Part shown: in pieces, positions 26,591-38,200 of the stretch
Numbering within the stretch: the first letter of the stretch is position 1
Layout: each line of letters begins with the position of its first letter
DNA from: Blasia pusilla
Lineage: Eukaryota; Marchantiophyta; Marchantiopsida; Blasiales
DNA: 64,000 nucleotides
NCBI GenBank assembly: GCA_050084515.1
Contig: CM114272.1
Coordinates: forward strand, 22,010,001 to 22,074,000
Direction: 5' to 3'
The notes under the pieces: generated by a model
Told to the model about the DNA's origin: nothing
Databases searched by the model: none
Seen by the model: only the letters and a program-made list of their open reading frames with translations
Position numbers and translations under genes: made by a program

Positions 26591-28133
26591 AATGAACGCA
26601 TAGAACCCAGGCCACGAGTTTACCTGGCCGGTTGAAAATGAGAATTTATGATTAGGTTTCCGACTAACTTGCCGCCCCGCTCGGAAACTGGCCGTGCATG
26701 TGTTTTTGTTGCCCGTATTTCCCTGTTCATGGTGGAGACATGGCGGAAATATCAGGTTTGCGGGACAAATTGGTCAGCTTTCTCATGGCAACGATTTTCA
26801 GCATGTCGGAATGTTCCCCGAGTGACTTTTGGGTACCGGAAAACAGACTATCCACCACAACCGTCATATGAGAGGCCTAGACACATCTCCTCCCTCCGTA
26901 GTAGGGCTGCAGCGGCTGCTGTTAGGGGCAAGCCGCAAGTGGAGAGTTGAGACTCGAGTCACTTGACTGAGTCGACTTGTGGGATTGCACTCGTGGAGTT
27001 GGTGTCGGGGCTACTGGGGCATTTGGGGGTACCTGGCTGCGGGGCCTCATTTGTTAGTCTGCATTGTTGCAACTTTGCATCTTCGCTCACGGCCTACTGC
27101 GTCCCGCGGCTCCCGCCTCGTTCGTCCTCTCGGGCCTCGGCTTCGCCCTTGGATTGCTCCAGCCTGCGGGCCGGCTTCTCTTCGTAAGAATCGTTATAGA
27201 TCAAACAGGCTCAGACTCTTGGAGTCTCACACTTCATCTCGTCGCGCTCATCGAGTGTGTAGACTCTGCCGCTAAGAGCTCATGGGCCCTCGACTCCTCA
27301 CATTTTTGGCACCTTTTCGCTCTTCTTTGTGACAGTTTGGGTCTAGCGACTCTCGACTCAGCTTCTTTTTGCTCGTCTTTGTTACAGTTTGTGTCTTGCG
27401 ACTCTTGCTTGCGATGGTGCTTGGCACTGCCCGCCTCACATATTTTTCTCACCCGTAACTCCTCATTTCTTCTCACGACTCTCATCTTTTCTTTAACACA
27501 TGCTACAGATTTATGCCCGCTTCGCATCGTTTTCTTGCATGCAAACTGTCACAACTCTTGCCTGCAGCAATTTTTGCCCGCCTCACATCATATTCTTGCC
27601 CGCGGACTGTCACAATTTCAATCTGCCTTAGGGTCTACATTGCAGAGCCGCTATTGTTCTTGGGAACGTCTCTTGTCTTCTTCTATTCTTCTTTGTATTG
27701 TTCTTGGCTTCTAAACCCTACAGCTTGGGTGAATCATTTCCCTACAAGGCCTCCAGTGTTTGTTGCTTTTCCTTGCCTTAGTTGCTTTCGTACCGAGTTT
27801 GAATGTTTGGCGTATTTATTCAACAGCTTGGTTTACACTACTTGCTTCCACTAGCAACCGAGATTGCATCGTGCTGATTTGTGCACTTGCAGTCTTGCAT
27901 GAGCCGGATTTGAGTTTTTTTTTGGCATGAGTAGAGTTTAGGGCCATTCATTTTCTGCACTCATTATCATTGTAAAAAAGAAGGGATTGTCTTTAGGCCA
28001 CAACTCTCCTTGTTGCCTTTGGTCTCGTGGCCGCATGTTTCTTTAGTTCAAGGTAGTGAAGTTGTATCTGTTATGTTCTGGTTTAGGGTTAGGTTCTAGA
28101 TTGTGACTTGACATAGAGAGGGGAAGGGGGAGG
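26591..28133. other. GC-rich block, unrecognised, upstream of the hAT element
   Basis: Composition changes sharply from the AT-rich Helitron relic. Frames of 100 codons (26648-26950) and 216 codons (27064-27714) are open but rich in Leu, Ser, Cys and Phe, without motifs. They look like chance frames in pyrimidine-rich DNA. It may be the 5' untranslated part of the hAT element or another insertion. Confidence 0.4.
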
Positions 28134-30388
28134 GTGAGACATCATCTTCAGATGGCCAAGAAACACAGAACTATGAGTGAGATGTTGTACAAAGATTATA
28201 GTCAATTATTTTCAGAAGAGTCAAGCAGGTTAGACTCATCAGATGGGAAGGAAGGAGATAAATCCAATGGACCTTTGGGAAGCATAGCCGAAAAGAATCG
28301 ACATGCATGGAAGGACATGTGGTACTCTCTATTTGATTAGATAGAATTTCATGTAGAAAGCGGTAGGATTTTCTGCAAAGTTTGTAGACAAGGAAAGGGT
28401 AAGAGCTCGTTTGCAAGGGACGGTGCCATAAACTGTAAGGTCTCGGCCTTCACAAATCATGGCAAATCAAATGAGCATATGAAGCTCTCTTGGGCTGCTA
28501 ACTCATAGTTCTTTGTCTCTTGGCCATCCCAAGGCCATCGCAACTACTAATCGAACTTGTGATGTAGTTTTATTGACTTTATTTAAGTTTGCATATTTCA
28601 TCGCAAGGGAAGCCTTGCCTTTTGTGAAATTCCCAAATTTGTGTAAGTTGTTGTGTTATGTGAATGCCCCATTGACCAGAGAGTTGTACTAGGATGAGAA
28701 GAGCTGTGCTGATATGTGTTTTTACATCAGCCAAGTTCTTCTCAGAAGGACCCTTAGTAAAGTGCAGAAGTCTCGTTTGTTGGGGATTATGATAGATGAA
28801 TCCACATATATTTCTGTAATAGGGCACTTGGTTGTATCTCTAACGTACTTAGAAAAGGGCCAGGTTCAGAGTTCATTTCTAGGATTGATGCAATGCTATT
28901 ACTAGTACTCTTTTGGAGCTGATAAAGGATTTAGGGCTTGAGAGTACAAAAATGGTAGCTTTTGGCTCTGACGGAGCCTCAACCATGGTTGGAAGTCAAA
29001 ATGGGGTAGCCTCTTAGCTGAAGCAGGGGGTAAACCCCTTTTTTCTCTCAGTGCATTGTGTAGCACATAGGACCAATTTGGCCGCTTTGACAGCAGCCAA
29101 AACACCAACTTGCAAGGAGACATCAAGAGATATAAACTCCATCTTGAATGTTGTAGCTGGATACTTGAGGAGATCTTCCGAGAGGAAGTGTGCTCTTGCA
29201 ACATTGCAAGAGAAACTCAATGACTCCCATAGGGTTATGAAAAGGTATCATAAAATTCGTTGGTTGTCACGTTGGCAAGCAGTGACTACATTGTGTGATT
29301 CGTTGGAATCTGTTCTTAGGTATTTCAGAGATATTTTGCCTTCCGCGGATGATAGTAATGCTACTAATATATACAACAGGTTTAAATCATTTCAAATGAT
29401 CTACCAATTGTATTTTTTGGCTGATATTTTGTCAGTTCTTGCAAACTTGAGCAAAGTTTTTCAATACAAATTTGTAGATGTTAATACTATTGGCAGCATA
29501 GTGAATTTTGAAATTGCTTCCATTACAAAGAATTTTGTGATGGAAAGCCATGACTTAAATGCTTCTACTTTCTCAGAAGATATAGGGTATCATATTTTGC
29601 CTGATTTTGGCCCCCTTGGAGGATATCTGAAGCGCCTGCAATTTGAGATAAGGGGTAGAAAGTTCCATAGCATAGAGATGGTGAGAGATCGGACGGGAAA
29701 GGACTTGGAATCTTCTTTAACCTTTCAAAATAAATTTTCAGAGAGTGTATGTGCAGGTTTACATGACCGATTTAAAGATAACAATTTGATTGGTGCAATG
29801 AGGGTATGGAATCCTCTTCACATGTCTTCAAGGCAAGTAGGGCTGAATAGTTGGGGTTGTAAGGAGATAGATGAGTTATATGCACATTTTGGAGTGGTAC
29901 TACCACTGAGGGGTCATTTGCAGCCCACTCTTATAAATCATGGAGCAGTGAAACAGGAATTTGAGTCAATCAAGCTTATGTCCATAATTGAGTGGAAAGA
30001 CCGAAACTTTCGAGACTTGTGGGCTATGGTAAGTTGGAGTCCATCTTTGCAATGTAAGTTTTATAACCTACTTGTGTTAGCTAATATTGCTAGAGTAAAA
30101 TGTGTGAGTACAGCTTTTTGTGAGAGACCTTTCTCTATTCAGAATACTATTAAGACTAAAAGTCATAATAGATTGATGACAAAATATTTGGATGGTGTAC
30201 ATAGGATTTCCTTAGAGGGGCTAGTACTTGATATTGAGGATCTCTTGGTTGAATCAATAGTACTTTGGAAAAAATTTGCAAACTTTAGATATGTCTATTT
30301 GAACCCTGAGAAGTATATTGTTGATCCTCCAATAGAAGCAAAAAATGAGGTTGAGAATGCTGCAAGTCCATCTATTCCAGATATTTAA
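28134..30388 (+). mobile_element. hAT-superfamily transposase, mostly open
   Basis: The N-terminal part (28134-28508, one in-frame TAG at 28338) has a zinc-finger-like segment with FCKVC and FTNHGKSNEHMKLSW, like the BED/TTF-type fingers of hAT and ZNF862-like proteins. After a broken stretch, MIDEST (about 28790, first catalytic Asp) and VAFGSDGASTMVG (28950-28990, second Asp) appear. The frame is then open from 29018 to 30388, about 456 codons. It contains VHCVAHRTNLAAL, KIRWLSRW, and the C-terminal dimerisation region LANIARVKCVSTAF with CERPFS (30119-30136), where the catalytic Glu of hAT transposases sits. All three catalytic acids are present, but the N-terminal breaks make an active product unlikely. 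Terminal inverted repeats and an 8-bp target duplication were not found. Confidence 0.88.
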
Positions 30389-30408
30389 GATAGTGGTGGA
30401 AGACAGAA

Positions 30409-30420
30409 GGGGGGGGGGGG
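30409..30420. repeat. (G)12 homopolymer
   Basis: Run of 12 G directly 3' of the hAT stop codon. Length is uncertain if the assembly is error-prone. Confidence 0.8.
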
Positions 30421-30482
30421 CACACCCTTTTGTAATACCTTGGAGCTTTTCATGGAGCTTCAAGTATTATGGAGGGGTAAGA

Positions 30483-30536
30483 GCCTTGGCTCCCAACTGA
30501 TGGGAGGCCTGGCCAGGTTCAAATACTGCGAAGGAT
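30483..30536 (+). repeat. tRNA-like short element, copy 1
   Basis: About 54 bases with terminal pairing (ccttggc / gcgaagg), a short hairpin, and a B-box-like T-arm segment aggttcaaatact. It lacks an anticodon arm, so it is not a tRNA gene. A better-preserved copy lies 134 bases downstream. Confidence 0.4.
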
Positions 30537-30616
30537 ATGTTAGAAGAGTGAAAGGATCATAGGGGCAGCTTATGCAAAGAAATTCACAATAAGGAATGAG
30601 ATTTTAATTGCATATA

Positions 30617-30671
30617 ATCCTTGGTTCCCAATGGGTGGAAGGCTTGGCTAGGTTCAAATCCTGCCAAGGAT
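30617..30671 (+). repeat. tRNA-like short element, copy 2
   Basis: ATCCTTGG at the start pairs with CCAAGGAT at the end (8 bp). Inside are a ttcc...ggaa hairpin and ctaggttcaaatcctgc. The latter holds GGTTCAAATCC, close to the pol III B box GGTTCRANYCC. At 55 bases it is too short for a tRNA. It may be the head of a SINE or a truncated tRNA pseudogene. Confidence 0.45.
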
Positions 30672-31544
30672 GTGAAAAGAATTTCCAAGTTAAAGCCTTG
30701 AAGGTGTGCAAATGAGAGTGCAAAATGAAGAGAAAAAAAGAGTTGAAGAGTTGAAAACGGGAAATAAAATTTCCGGGAAGATTTTCAAGCTGCCTGCAAA
30801 CCCAAGTCCCAGAAATGCATTGGTCGAATTAAAAAAAATCAGAAATTTACCTTTAAAAAAAATTTATCTATGAAATAAGCTGCCTTAATTTTTTTCTAGC
30901 ACCTCATACCGGAACCCTAAACGAATTTTCTGACTGCATGTCGAAGGCCCCGGATATCTGCGGGTTGCCAAGAAAAAACTACCGGACCTTGTTGCTCGCT
31001 TCTAAATAATAAAACCTTACCCACAAAGCTAAATATTCCATACTATTATTCTTATATTTATGCGGAAAAAGGTTTAGCATTTACTAAAGTGAAGAAATTA
31101 ATTGCAATGAGATGAGCTAATTTATTTCACTTATTCATAAGTAAAGGAGAATTTGATTGGTTGAGATTACTCCTTCATCATGTTCAAGGAACTAGTACAT
31201 TAGTGTAGAAAATTGCTAAACAAATATGATTGGTGAGATACAACTCTCACACTCATATATCATCATGAAGAACAAAAGTTTGCAATTAGAGAATGAGTGG
31301 TGGTTTATCCCCTTCTCAATTATATAGGAAATGTATAAGCAATCCTTACCCTAATGCTAATGAGAGTCTTAAGTTATAATATTTTTTATTAACTAACCTT
31401 TGTTAAGATAATCATGTTTAATCAACTAAAGCATGTGAATATCATATTATTGTTATAATAACCACATGCTCTCTCCAACCCTAATAAAATCAACACTAAA
31501 CAAATATTTGAGTTCCCCTAAGTCCTTCAATGAATCATATAAAA
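30672..31544. other. Intergenic, nothing recognised
   Basis: AT-rich spacer between the hAT element and the antisense Copia relic. No frames of note. Confidence 0.4.
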
Positions 31545-33010
31545 TTATGCTTGTGACTTTAGCTTGACTTGTTGTATCATAATCTCAATATTCTTAATAA
31601 TTAAGAGGTAATCAACATAGAATACAATAATAATCTTGTGACCTTTTCCTCTCAAAACATATAATGAGGAATTATAATCAAGGATCCTAAAAATAAACTT
31701 TTGTAAAAATATGTAATTTTGCCATTCCAAACTTTTGAATCTTATTTTAGCTCACAAAGAGTTTTTTTTAATATGCATACACAAAATAGAAACTCTAGAT
31801 GCTCATGTATATATTCTTATGTAAATTTCCAATCAAGAAGACATTCTTGATGTCCATGTGTTGTAGTATCCACTTCTAACTTATTACAACTGCAACTATT
31901 ATTCTCGTAGTTGTGATATTTGCAACATGGCTGAATGTCTCCTTGTAGTCAATACCATATTGTTGTGCATATAGTCTTTGTCTACTAACTTGGCTTTGTA
32001 TATGTTCACTCTACGATTTTGATTATGATTGACCTTGTAAATCCATCTATAACCAATAGCTTCCTTGCAAGAAGGTATATCAATGAACTTCCAAGTTTGT
32101 TGATGTCATAATGGAGGAAGCTTTTCCTCCATAGCTTCGATCTATTCAATCTTACATGCAACTTCTTCCAAATAACTCAGTTCCTATTCTTCAAGCGAAG
32201 TCATCATATATGCACGATGTGTTGTAGAGAATCCTTTGTTGAATATATGAATAGGATGTGTGGCTCTATTTGATGTATGAAGTTATTGTAGAAAAGTGGA
32301 TGCCTCCAACATCTGACTTGAGCACTAACTAGTATTAGTAGATTGAATACATATTCTACCCGACCATGAACAAATTTAACGAAAGAGTCTAGGACCTCTC
32401 ATAACCTTCCACTAATATTTAGGGAATTTATAAGCAATGTCTTTTGGTTTAAAGTAATATTCTCTCATTCAAAAGACACATTTAGAGGTGGAATAGGTTC
32501 AAATGAAGCATATTATGACTTCACCTCATTAAAAATAATAGCACGATTAAACGTAGTTGCCTAGAGGATAGAATTTAGTACTTATATCCCTTAGTTTCAA
32601 GCGTAGGCAATAAATATACATCTCTTAGATTTGGGATCTAATTTATGATGTCTTTCAAAAGGAATATGAGCATAACAGATGCAACCAAAGACTTTCAAGA
32701 AAGAAATATCAGTTTTACTTATAGTGAAGAGTTCCAATAGAGTCTTATCATGAATTCATGTTATTGGAGTTCGATGGATTAAGAAGACTGAAGATAATAT
32801 AGCCTTTGCCTTATACATCTTAGACATGTTCGTCTCATTCAACATAACACGTGGTGCCTTAATAATATATCAATTCTTTTGCTCAACCAATCTATTTTGT
32901 TGTGGAATGTAACGACAAGTGACTTGTAGTTGGATGCCAATTTGATAAAGTTTTGGATGTGGCATCATATGAAATAGTTGCTCTATTTTTAGACAAAGGA
33001 CTTACAACAC
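31545..33010 (-). mobile_element. Copia retrotransposon pol relic
   Basis: Read on the minus strand. Integrase end: YIPQQN (about 32900), then VEQKN. Reverse transcriptase start: MEEKLPPL, then WKFIDIPSCKEAIGYRWIYKV (about 32020-32140), the usual Copia 'AIGxKWVYK' opening, followed by YKAKLVDKDY. IIVFYVDYLLI (about 31590-31625) stands for the FYVDDLLI active-site box with the second Asp changed to Tyr. Stops and shifts are frequent. Copia order (integrase before RT) fits. Inactive remnant. Confidence 0.72.
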
Positions 33011-33189
33011 ATTCACATCTAAAGGTTCCCATCAATCTTTATGAGAGTTCTACTAGCAAGTAAGCACCTCGTAATGTTTATGACAAACTACATGCATATA
33101 TACACATTCACATCTCTTAGTCTTCAATCTTTTAATTTTCTTCCCCATGTGATTTGTAGTTTATTAGTCAACAATAATGTAATATATTT

Positions 33190-33780
33190 AATATGTGCTT
33201 CAATGCTTATTATTTGGATAAAAGTATCTTTGATTCATCATCCATATTTGAGGTAGTAAATCGGTATTTTCAAGACATCATGGGAATGGTCTCTCATAAT
33301 GTAAGAAAAATATCACATTGTGGAAAACTCGTGATATTTGGTGTTGACTTTCATCAAGTCTTTCCTATTGTTCGTCATAGGGATCATTCATAAATCATCC
33401 AAGATACTATAAAGAGATCATCTCTATGGTCTAACGTAAAGATTATGTAGTTGATGACAAACATGCAAGTTTAAAGGTTGGAAGATCATATGCGTGTTCA
33501 ACAATAAGTTTTTTTCCGGTTGGTTATTGGAGGTGGGAGAGGGTCATCTACCTTTGTGCGATTACCATTTGAAATGGTAATTGATAGGAATAAGATAAAC
33601 GATCTTGATCTTATTGATATTATATGTGGAAATCCTTCTTGCCGATTCCACTACATCAACTTATTGAGAGATACAACTATTTTGACACCAAGAAATAAAG
33701 ATGATGATATAAATGTAGACGTTAGATTTTGGTTTTATAAAGCGGAAATGGTCATTCGTATCTATTCTTTAATATTATGA
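33190..33780 (+). mobile_element. Helitron PIF1-like helicase relic
   Basis: LIIWIKVSLIHHPYL (33205-33255) stands for the Walker B 'LIIWDE' segment with Asp-Glu lost. VVNRYFQDIMG, CGKLVIFGVDFHQVFPIV (33315-33370, the 'GGDFRQVLPVV' motif) and TIKRSSLWSNVK follow. Next come MTNMQV, LVIGGGRGSS, VRLPFEMVI and RDTTILTPRNKD (33665-33705). These are successive motifs of the superfamily 1 PIF1-type helicase fused to Rep in Helitrons. Walker A is missing upstream, where Copia sequence abuts. Same strand as the Rep relic at 25205-26590. Confidence 0.82.
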
Positions 33781-33861
33781 GTTTTAAGAAATATTTGTTG
33801 TCACTAATATAGTGGATAGTATCGTGTACAAGAGCAAATTTACCTTAGGGTTTACTCCGTT

Positions 33862-34158
33862 ATGAATGAGGATACGAGTCATGTACAAATTATAGAACAC
33901 ATGTTTGCCTTTCATACTATCTCAATATCAATTAGATTTGAAGATTGGTGCATCCATTATGCTGATAAGAAACATGAATGGGTCAAAGGGATACACACAC
34001 AAAACTGGATTTCAAAGGAGCAAACAATCAACACTCATTCCTATTACCCATTTGTCCAACTGTCACTATTACTATTAATAAGTCATAAGATGAAACTCTT
34101 CAAAAAGTTGAAACTTATTTGTCTACTCCCCTATTCTCGCATGATCAATTATACATAA
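33862..34158 (+). other. 98-codon open frame, unrecognised
   Basis: Plus-strand frame containing FEDWCIHYADKKHEWVKG. It follows the helicase relic and may be Helitron-derived, but I cannot align it to the helicase C-terminus. Confidence 0.25.
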
Positions 34159-34659
34159 TATCATTTAGAATAGGGCAAAAAATATTCCATCCACATTAAT
34201 TTACTCATTCAAATTCAAATTATTACTAAAATTTATGTGTTTATACAAAATTTTATAAATAATTAAAAAAAAGAGATTAGAGAAATACACCAGTGTCTTT
34301 TTAAGATCTTTCTACTTTCGAAATACTAAAAACCTAATTAAGAAAACTTTGGCAACCATAAATCAAATGGCACGTCCTTAAGTTCCACTATGAAAACACA
34401 TCACAAAACTCAATCCGTATTTTCATAAGATTTTTGAAAATTTTATTCCGGAGGATAGATGTGTGACCATCCAACGGTATTCCAGCCTTTCAACACGAAA
34501 TAATCGGCGATCAACCGGTCACCGGGAATCTGCTCTCGCGATTCCACGGTCGTTGGAATGCATAGCCTGATATGATATGACCTGGTTTACCAGGTTTGTG
34601 AATCCAGCCACGAATAACGAACCCTGATGGCTGGGGGCCGTTGGATGGATCCAGATCCT
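34159..34659. other. Intergenic, nothing recognised
   Basis: Transition from AT-rich mobile-element sequence to GC-richer sequence near 34440, where the separase upstream region begins. Confidence 0.4.
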
Positions 34660-34890
34660 GCTTGGTTCTCCCTCGCTTCCCGTTCGTGCCAGGAATTTGA
34701 TTTTTGCTCGTTGTGCACTCGTCCGCGTCGAAGCTCGCACCGGATTTGAAACTTGCGGAGTTAGTGCGTTGTGCGATGGGGAGAAGTTTCGATGGCGCCA
34801 CGGACAATGCTGCTGGTAGGACAGCTGGCTATGTACTTCGTCGCAGTCGGCAGCACAGTGAAATCCTCGTTCTTGAATTTTGTTCTCAAG
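34660..34890 (+). pseudogene. Duplicate of the RPT5 5' UTR and first exon
   Basis: Matches the minus-strand sequence of RPT5 around its start. Anchors in the same order are aatttgat (34694 / 8705 region), gaagctcgcac-ggatttgaaa with one mismatch (34730-34751 / 8681-8660), an ATG (34776), exact cttcgtcgcagtcggc (34836-34851 / 8557-8542), and ttctcaag|gt at the exon-1 donor (34883-34892 / 8520-8511). The reading VLRRSR then HSEILVL echoes VLRRSRLLDNEIRVLK. The rest of the exon has changed, and no further RPT5 exons follow. It ends about 335 bases before the separase start codon, so it may now act only as upstream or promoter sequence. Confidence 0.7.
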
Positions 34891-35225
34891 GTTGTGCGTG
34901 CAATACGCGGTCCTGTTTTCGCACACGAAGCAGACATTTCTGAATGGATTACTTTTGTTTATGGATTGCTGGATGGATTACTTTTGTTTTTCGCGTTTGG
35001 ATTTTGACACAACTTGATGAAGTATTGGAGTTGGCGTGGTCAACGATGTTTGGCCTTGCCTCTAGGCGCCAGCGCTTTTACGTATCCAGGAGGTCGTAAG
35101 AAGAACTTTACACTGACGCGGAAGGTCTGCTACCTCCTTTGCTCTCCCAGGATGAACTTCAGCGATTGACGTCAGAGCTCAAACCCACTCCATGAGGTGC
35201 AACCGGGCACAAGATCAGGAGGAAA

Positions 35226-38200
35226 ATGGCTCTGAGGGAGGCACGGCGGCAAGCAAGGCCGGTTACCGCTTGCAATGGCGACGCTATCCTAAAATCCTTG
35301 CAAGGAGCAGATCTCAAAGGACTGACCACCTCTTTAAAAACTTGTGTCGCTCCTATTGTCGGAAATTCTGGCCCTGGCAAAGAGAATGCTGCAAAGACTG
35401 AACTACACAATTTGGCAAAGGAATTCGTGCCATTCTTAGTGCAGTTTCTGAAGACTTGTGGAGCTTGTCTCGCTTCTACCCGATCGTTAAACGACACAGC
35501 TGCCCAGGGTAGAGCGGATGAGCTTTTCTCATCTATGGCGATTGCTCTTGATAGTTTAAATCAGCTGAGATCTTATCTTTCGGGATGCTCCTTTGAGATT
35601 GAAATTCAAAGGTATGGGCTAGTACGGCGTTTTATGGCTTGGAAGAGATACAGTGCAGGCTTAGCTCAGTCTGAGATTCTGTTCCGCAGCCTATGCCAGC
35701 TCAATTCGTCTTCGAATTCCAAGACGGCTAAGAAGCAAGCGACTGCTGGAAGGATCGCCAGAGGAGGTGCAACTCAAGCACTGGTTTTGGAATCTAATTG
35801 AATTTGAGGCTTTGTTACCATGAGCGTCTGGATTTGTTGCTGAAAGTCATGTCCTGAATTGTTTCGAACAGGCGCCGGAAAGATAAATGGTGTTCCCGAC
35901 AGACTTGCTCCGGTCGACTGTGAAATTCTCAGCCCACCACAGAAAGTCGATGAGACAGTGGGCCTACCGGCACTAGTCGTTGCCGCAGTCATCGATTTGA
36001 TATGGTGCACTGTCGAGGGTTCAGGAAAATCTCCAACTTCCTTTCGAAGAGTGGCGCAGTTGCCGGAGCAGTTGGATCCGTGGATCAGGTACAACTCTAT
36101 CCATCGTCGCGCTTTGGGAAATTTAAGTCTTGCTCTTGACTGACTGCAGCTACCAAATACTGTAACGATGTCTTGCTTGCATAAGTTGTGGTTCTCTTTC
36201 CCCACGGGCCTACCAGATTAAAAATTTTGTACCATAACAGAGGGTGGTTGCTTATCTAGTGACGCCAGCTACAGTTGGTCGTACAGCTTCGTAGTTTTTG
36301 GACAGTTGTGTCAAATTTGTACTTTCTCTTGTCACGAAAAATGAACCAGACGTTGATCTTGAGGGTGAGATTTGCAAGTCACGCCAAACGACGGAACGTA
36401 TCGATATAAGTCCAAAATGTCTTTCCACTTTCGCTCAAAATTGGGCAGAAACAGTTGTGATTAAAATTGTACAATACCAGATTGGTTTTTGTGTAATTTC
36501 ATACTTCCAGAGTGACTGAGTGCGGATTGTTGCTGTTGAGGAAGATGCTACGGGGATGAAGCCCATAATTCCTGAGCGTCCCCGGTCTGGGCTAGTGTGT
36601 TGGATGCAGGGTCAGCCTCAAAACAACGCGATGCCTTGTTTAGAGCTCTCTATAAGTGCACTTTGGTCATGGTAGCCGAGCCATTGAAATTCGAGACCGG
36701 GTTGATTCAGCAGCTTTGCAAGCTTACTCTTAACTACTGCACATTATCTACTCAACGTGATCAGTATGCCAAGGTCCGTCCTCAGCCAATTATTTGAATT
36801 GAAGGGGCGTTTGACTTGTCATGAGTGTGTGGCGGGTTGCACGAGACATAAAAGTTTGACGTATCTGTGATCTGTCTTTATTTTTGAGTCAGACAGAAAC
36901 TTTTCTTTTCTGGTACTAAGGTTCAAAATGAATTCAGGTGGCACGGAAGATTTGTTCCTCCTTGGGATTGTTAGGTGCTGACTGGACAAGAATTGCTGTG
37001 GATCTCTGCTCAACAGCTTTTTCAGAGATATCAAAGCTTGAAGAGGTGTGTAATTTAACCGAGATATCTGATACTCGTTGGTATTAGAGTGGTAATAATT
37101 TACAGCCAATCTGGCTAGATGTGGAAAGCCGTAAGTATTGAGTCGTGCAGTTTCACATGTCAAATTTTATTGGTATCCTTTGAAAGTTTGTGAATGAATT
37201 TCACATGCTGCACATATCATTACAAAATTATAGTTTTGGTTCCCCGACTGTCATGCTTATCTATGTTGAAACCCAAAATGTGAAAGCTCAAGTTTTTTTA
37301 ATCTTGTCGGCCAGCTTCAGAGTATCCAAAGGAACAATGATTTGCTGGAACTTGTGGATTGGTTTGCTCGATCATGTCAAACAACCCGCCAACTAGAACA
37401 GGGCTGGTTACAAATCTACAAGCTCGTGGATCAAACTGGACAGGTAACAGGTTTACCATCGAACATTTTGCTTGTCAATGTAGTTGACTTTCCTACTCTG
37501 TTACATCGATGTACACTGCCTACCACATTTGTAATTAGTACTCTTACAGCTACATGTTTGTGGGTCCAGTCGTTCACCTAGATGGGAATGATTGAGACAT
37601 GCTTGGACATTGAGAGTAAACAGCTGAAATCACATATTTTTCTGTAGGATACTTGAAACTGGTGTAAACATTGCAAACTCTATACCTTGTTCACATACTC
37701 TTAATGTGAGAAGCACTACTTTTGTTCAATTGATCAATGATCAGTAGTTGTTACTGTTTGAGCAAGGAATGCCAAAGAACCTAACTCGGATTCTCAGTTA
37801 CTTGCTGCCTCATACTATCAGGTCTGTACATATGCTCCTATAGCCATCGCTGGGCTCTATGGAGTGGGCTTGTTGCTGATGGAACTTGAGACAAATAAAT
37901 GTGGAGATAGTGGCCAGGACGTACATTTAAGTTGCCTGGAAAGTAAGAGTACAACTGCCACCTTGGTGATTGAGGCTTCTCATCTACTCCATCGAGCTGA
38001 GGAGTTTCTGAAATGCGTAGTTGAGCAAAATTCTCCGACTTCTTACAAAGGAATACCAACTACTGAAAGTTTAGTTTTTCAAGAGCAGGCAATGTCCAGG
38101 AAAAATCCAGGTGGCAAGGTTATCGCTGAGATTGTCGGAAGAACATATGTTAACATTGCTAGAGCCCTGCATTATGTACAAAAGCCTTTCTGCAGACATG

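Noticed and set aside
27064-27714. 216-codon plus-strand frame
   Set aside because: Composition is dominated by Leu, Ser, Cys and Phe from pyrimidine-rich DNA. There are no motifs, and overlapping frames of similar quality exist on both strands.
30617-30671. Functional tRNA gene
   Set aside because: The B box is present but the element is 55 bases long and lacks an anticodon arm.
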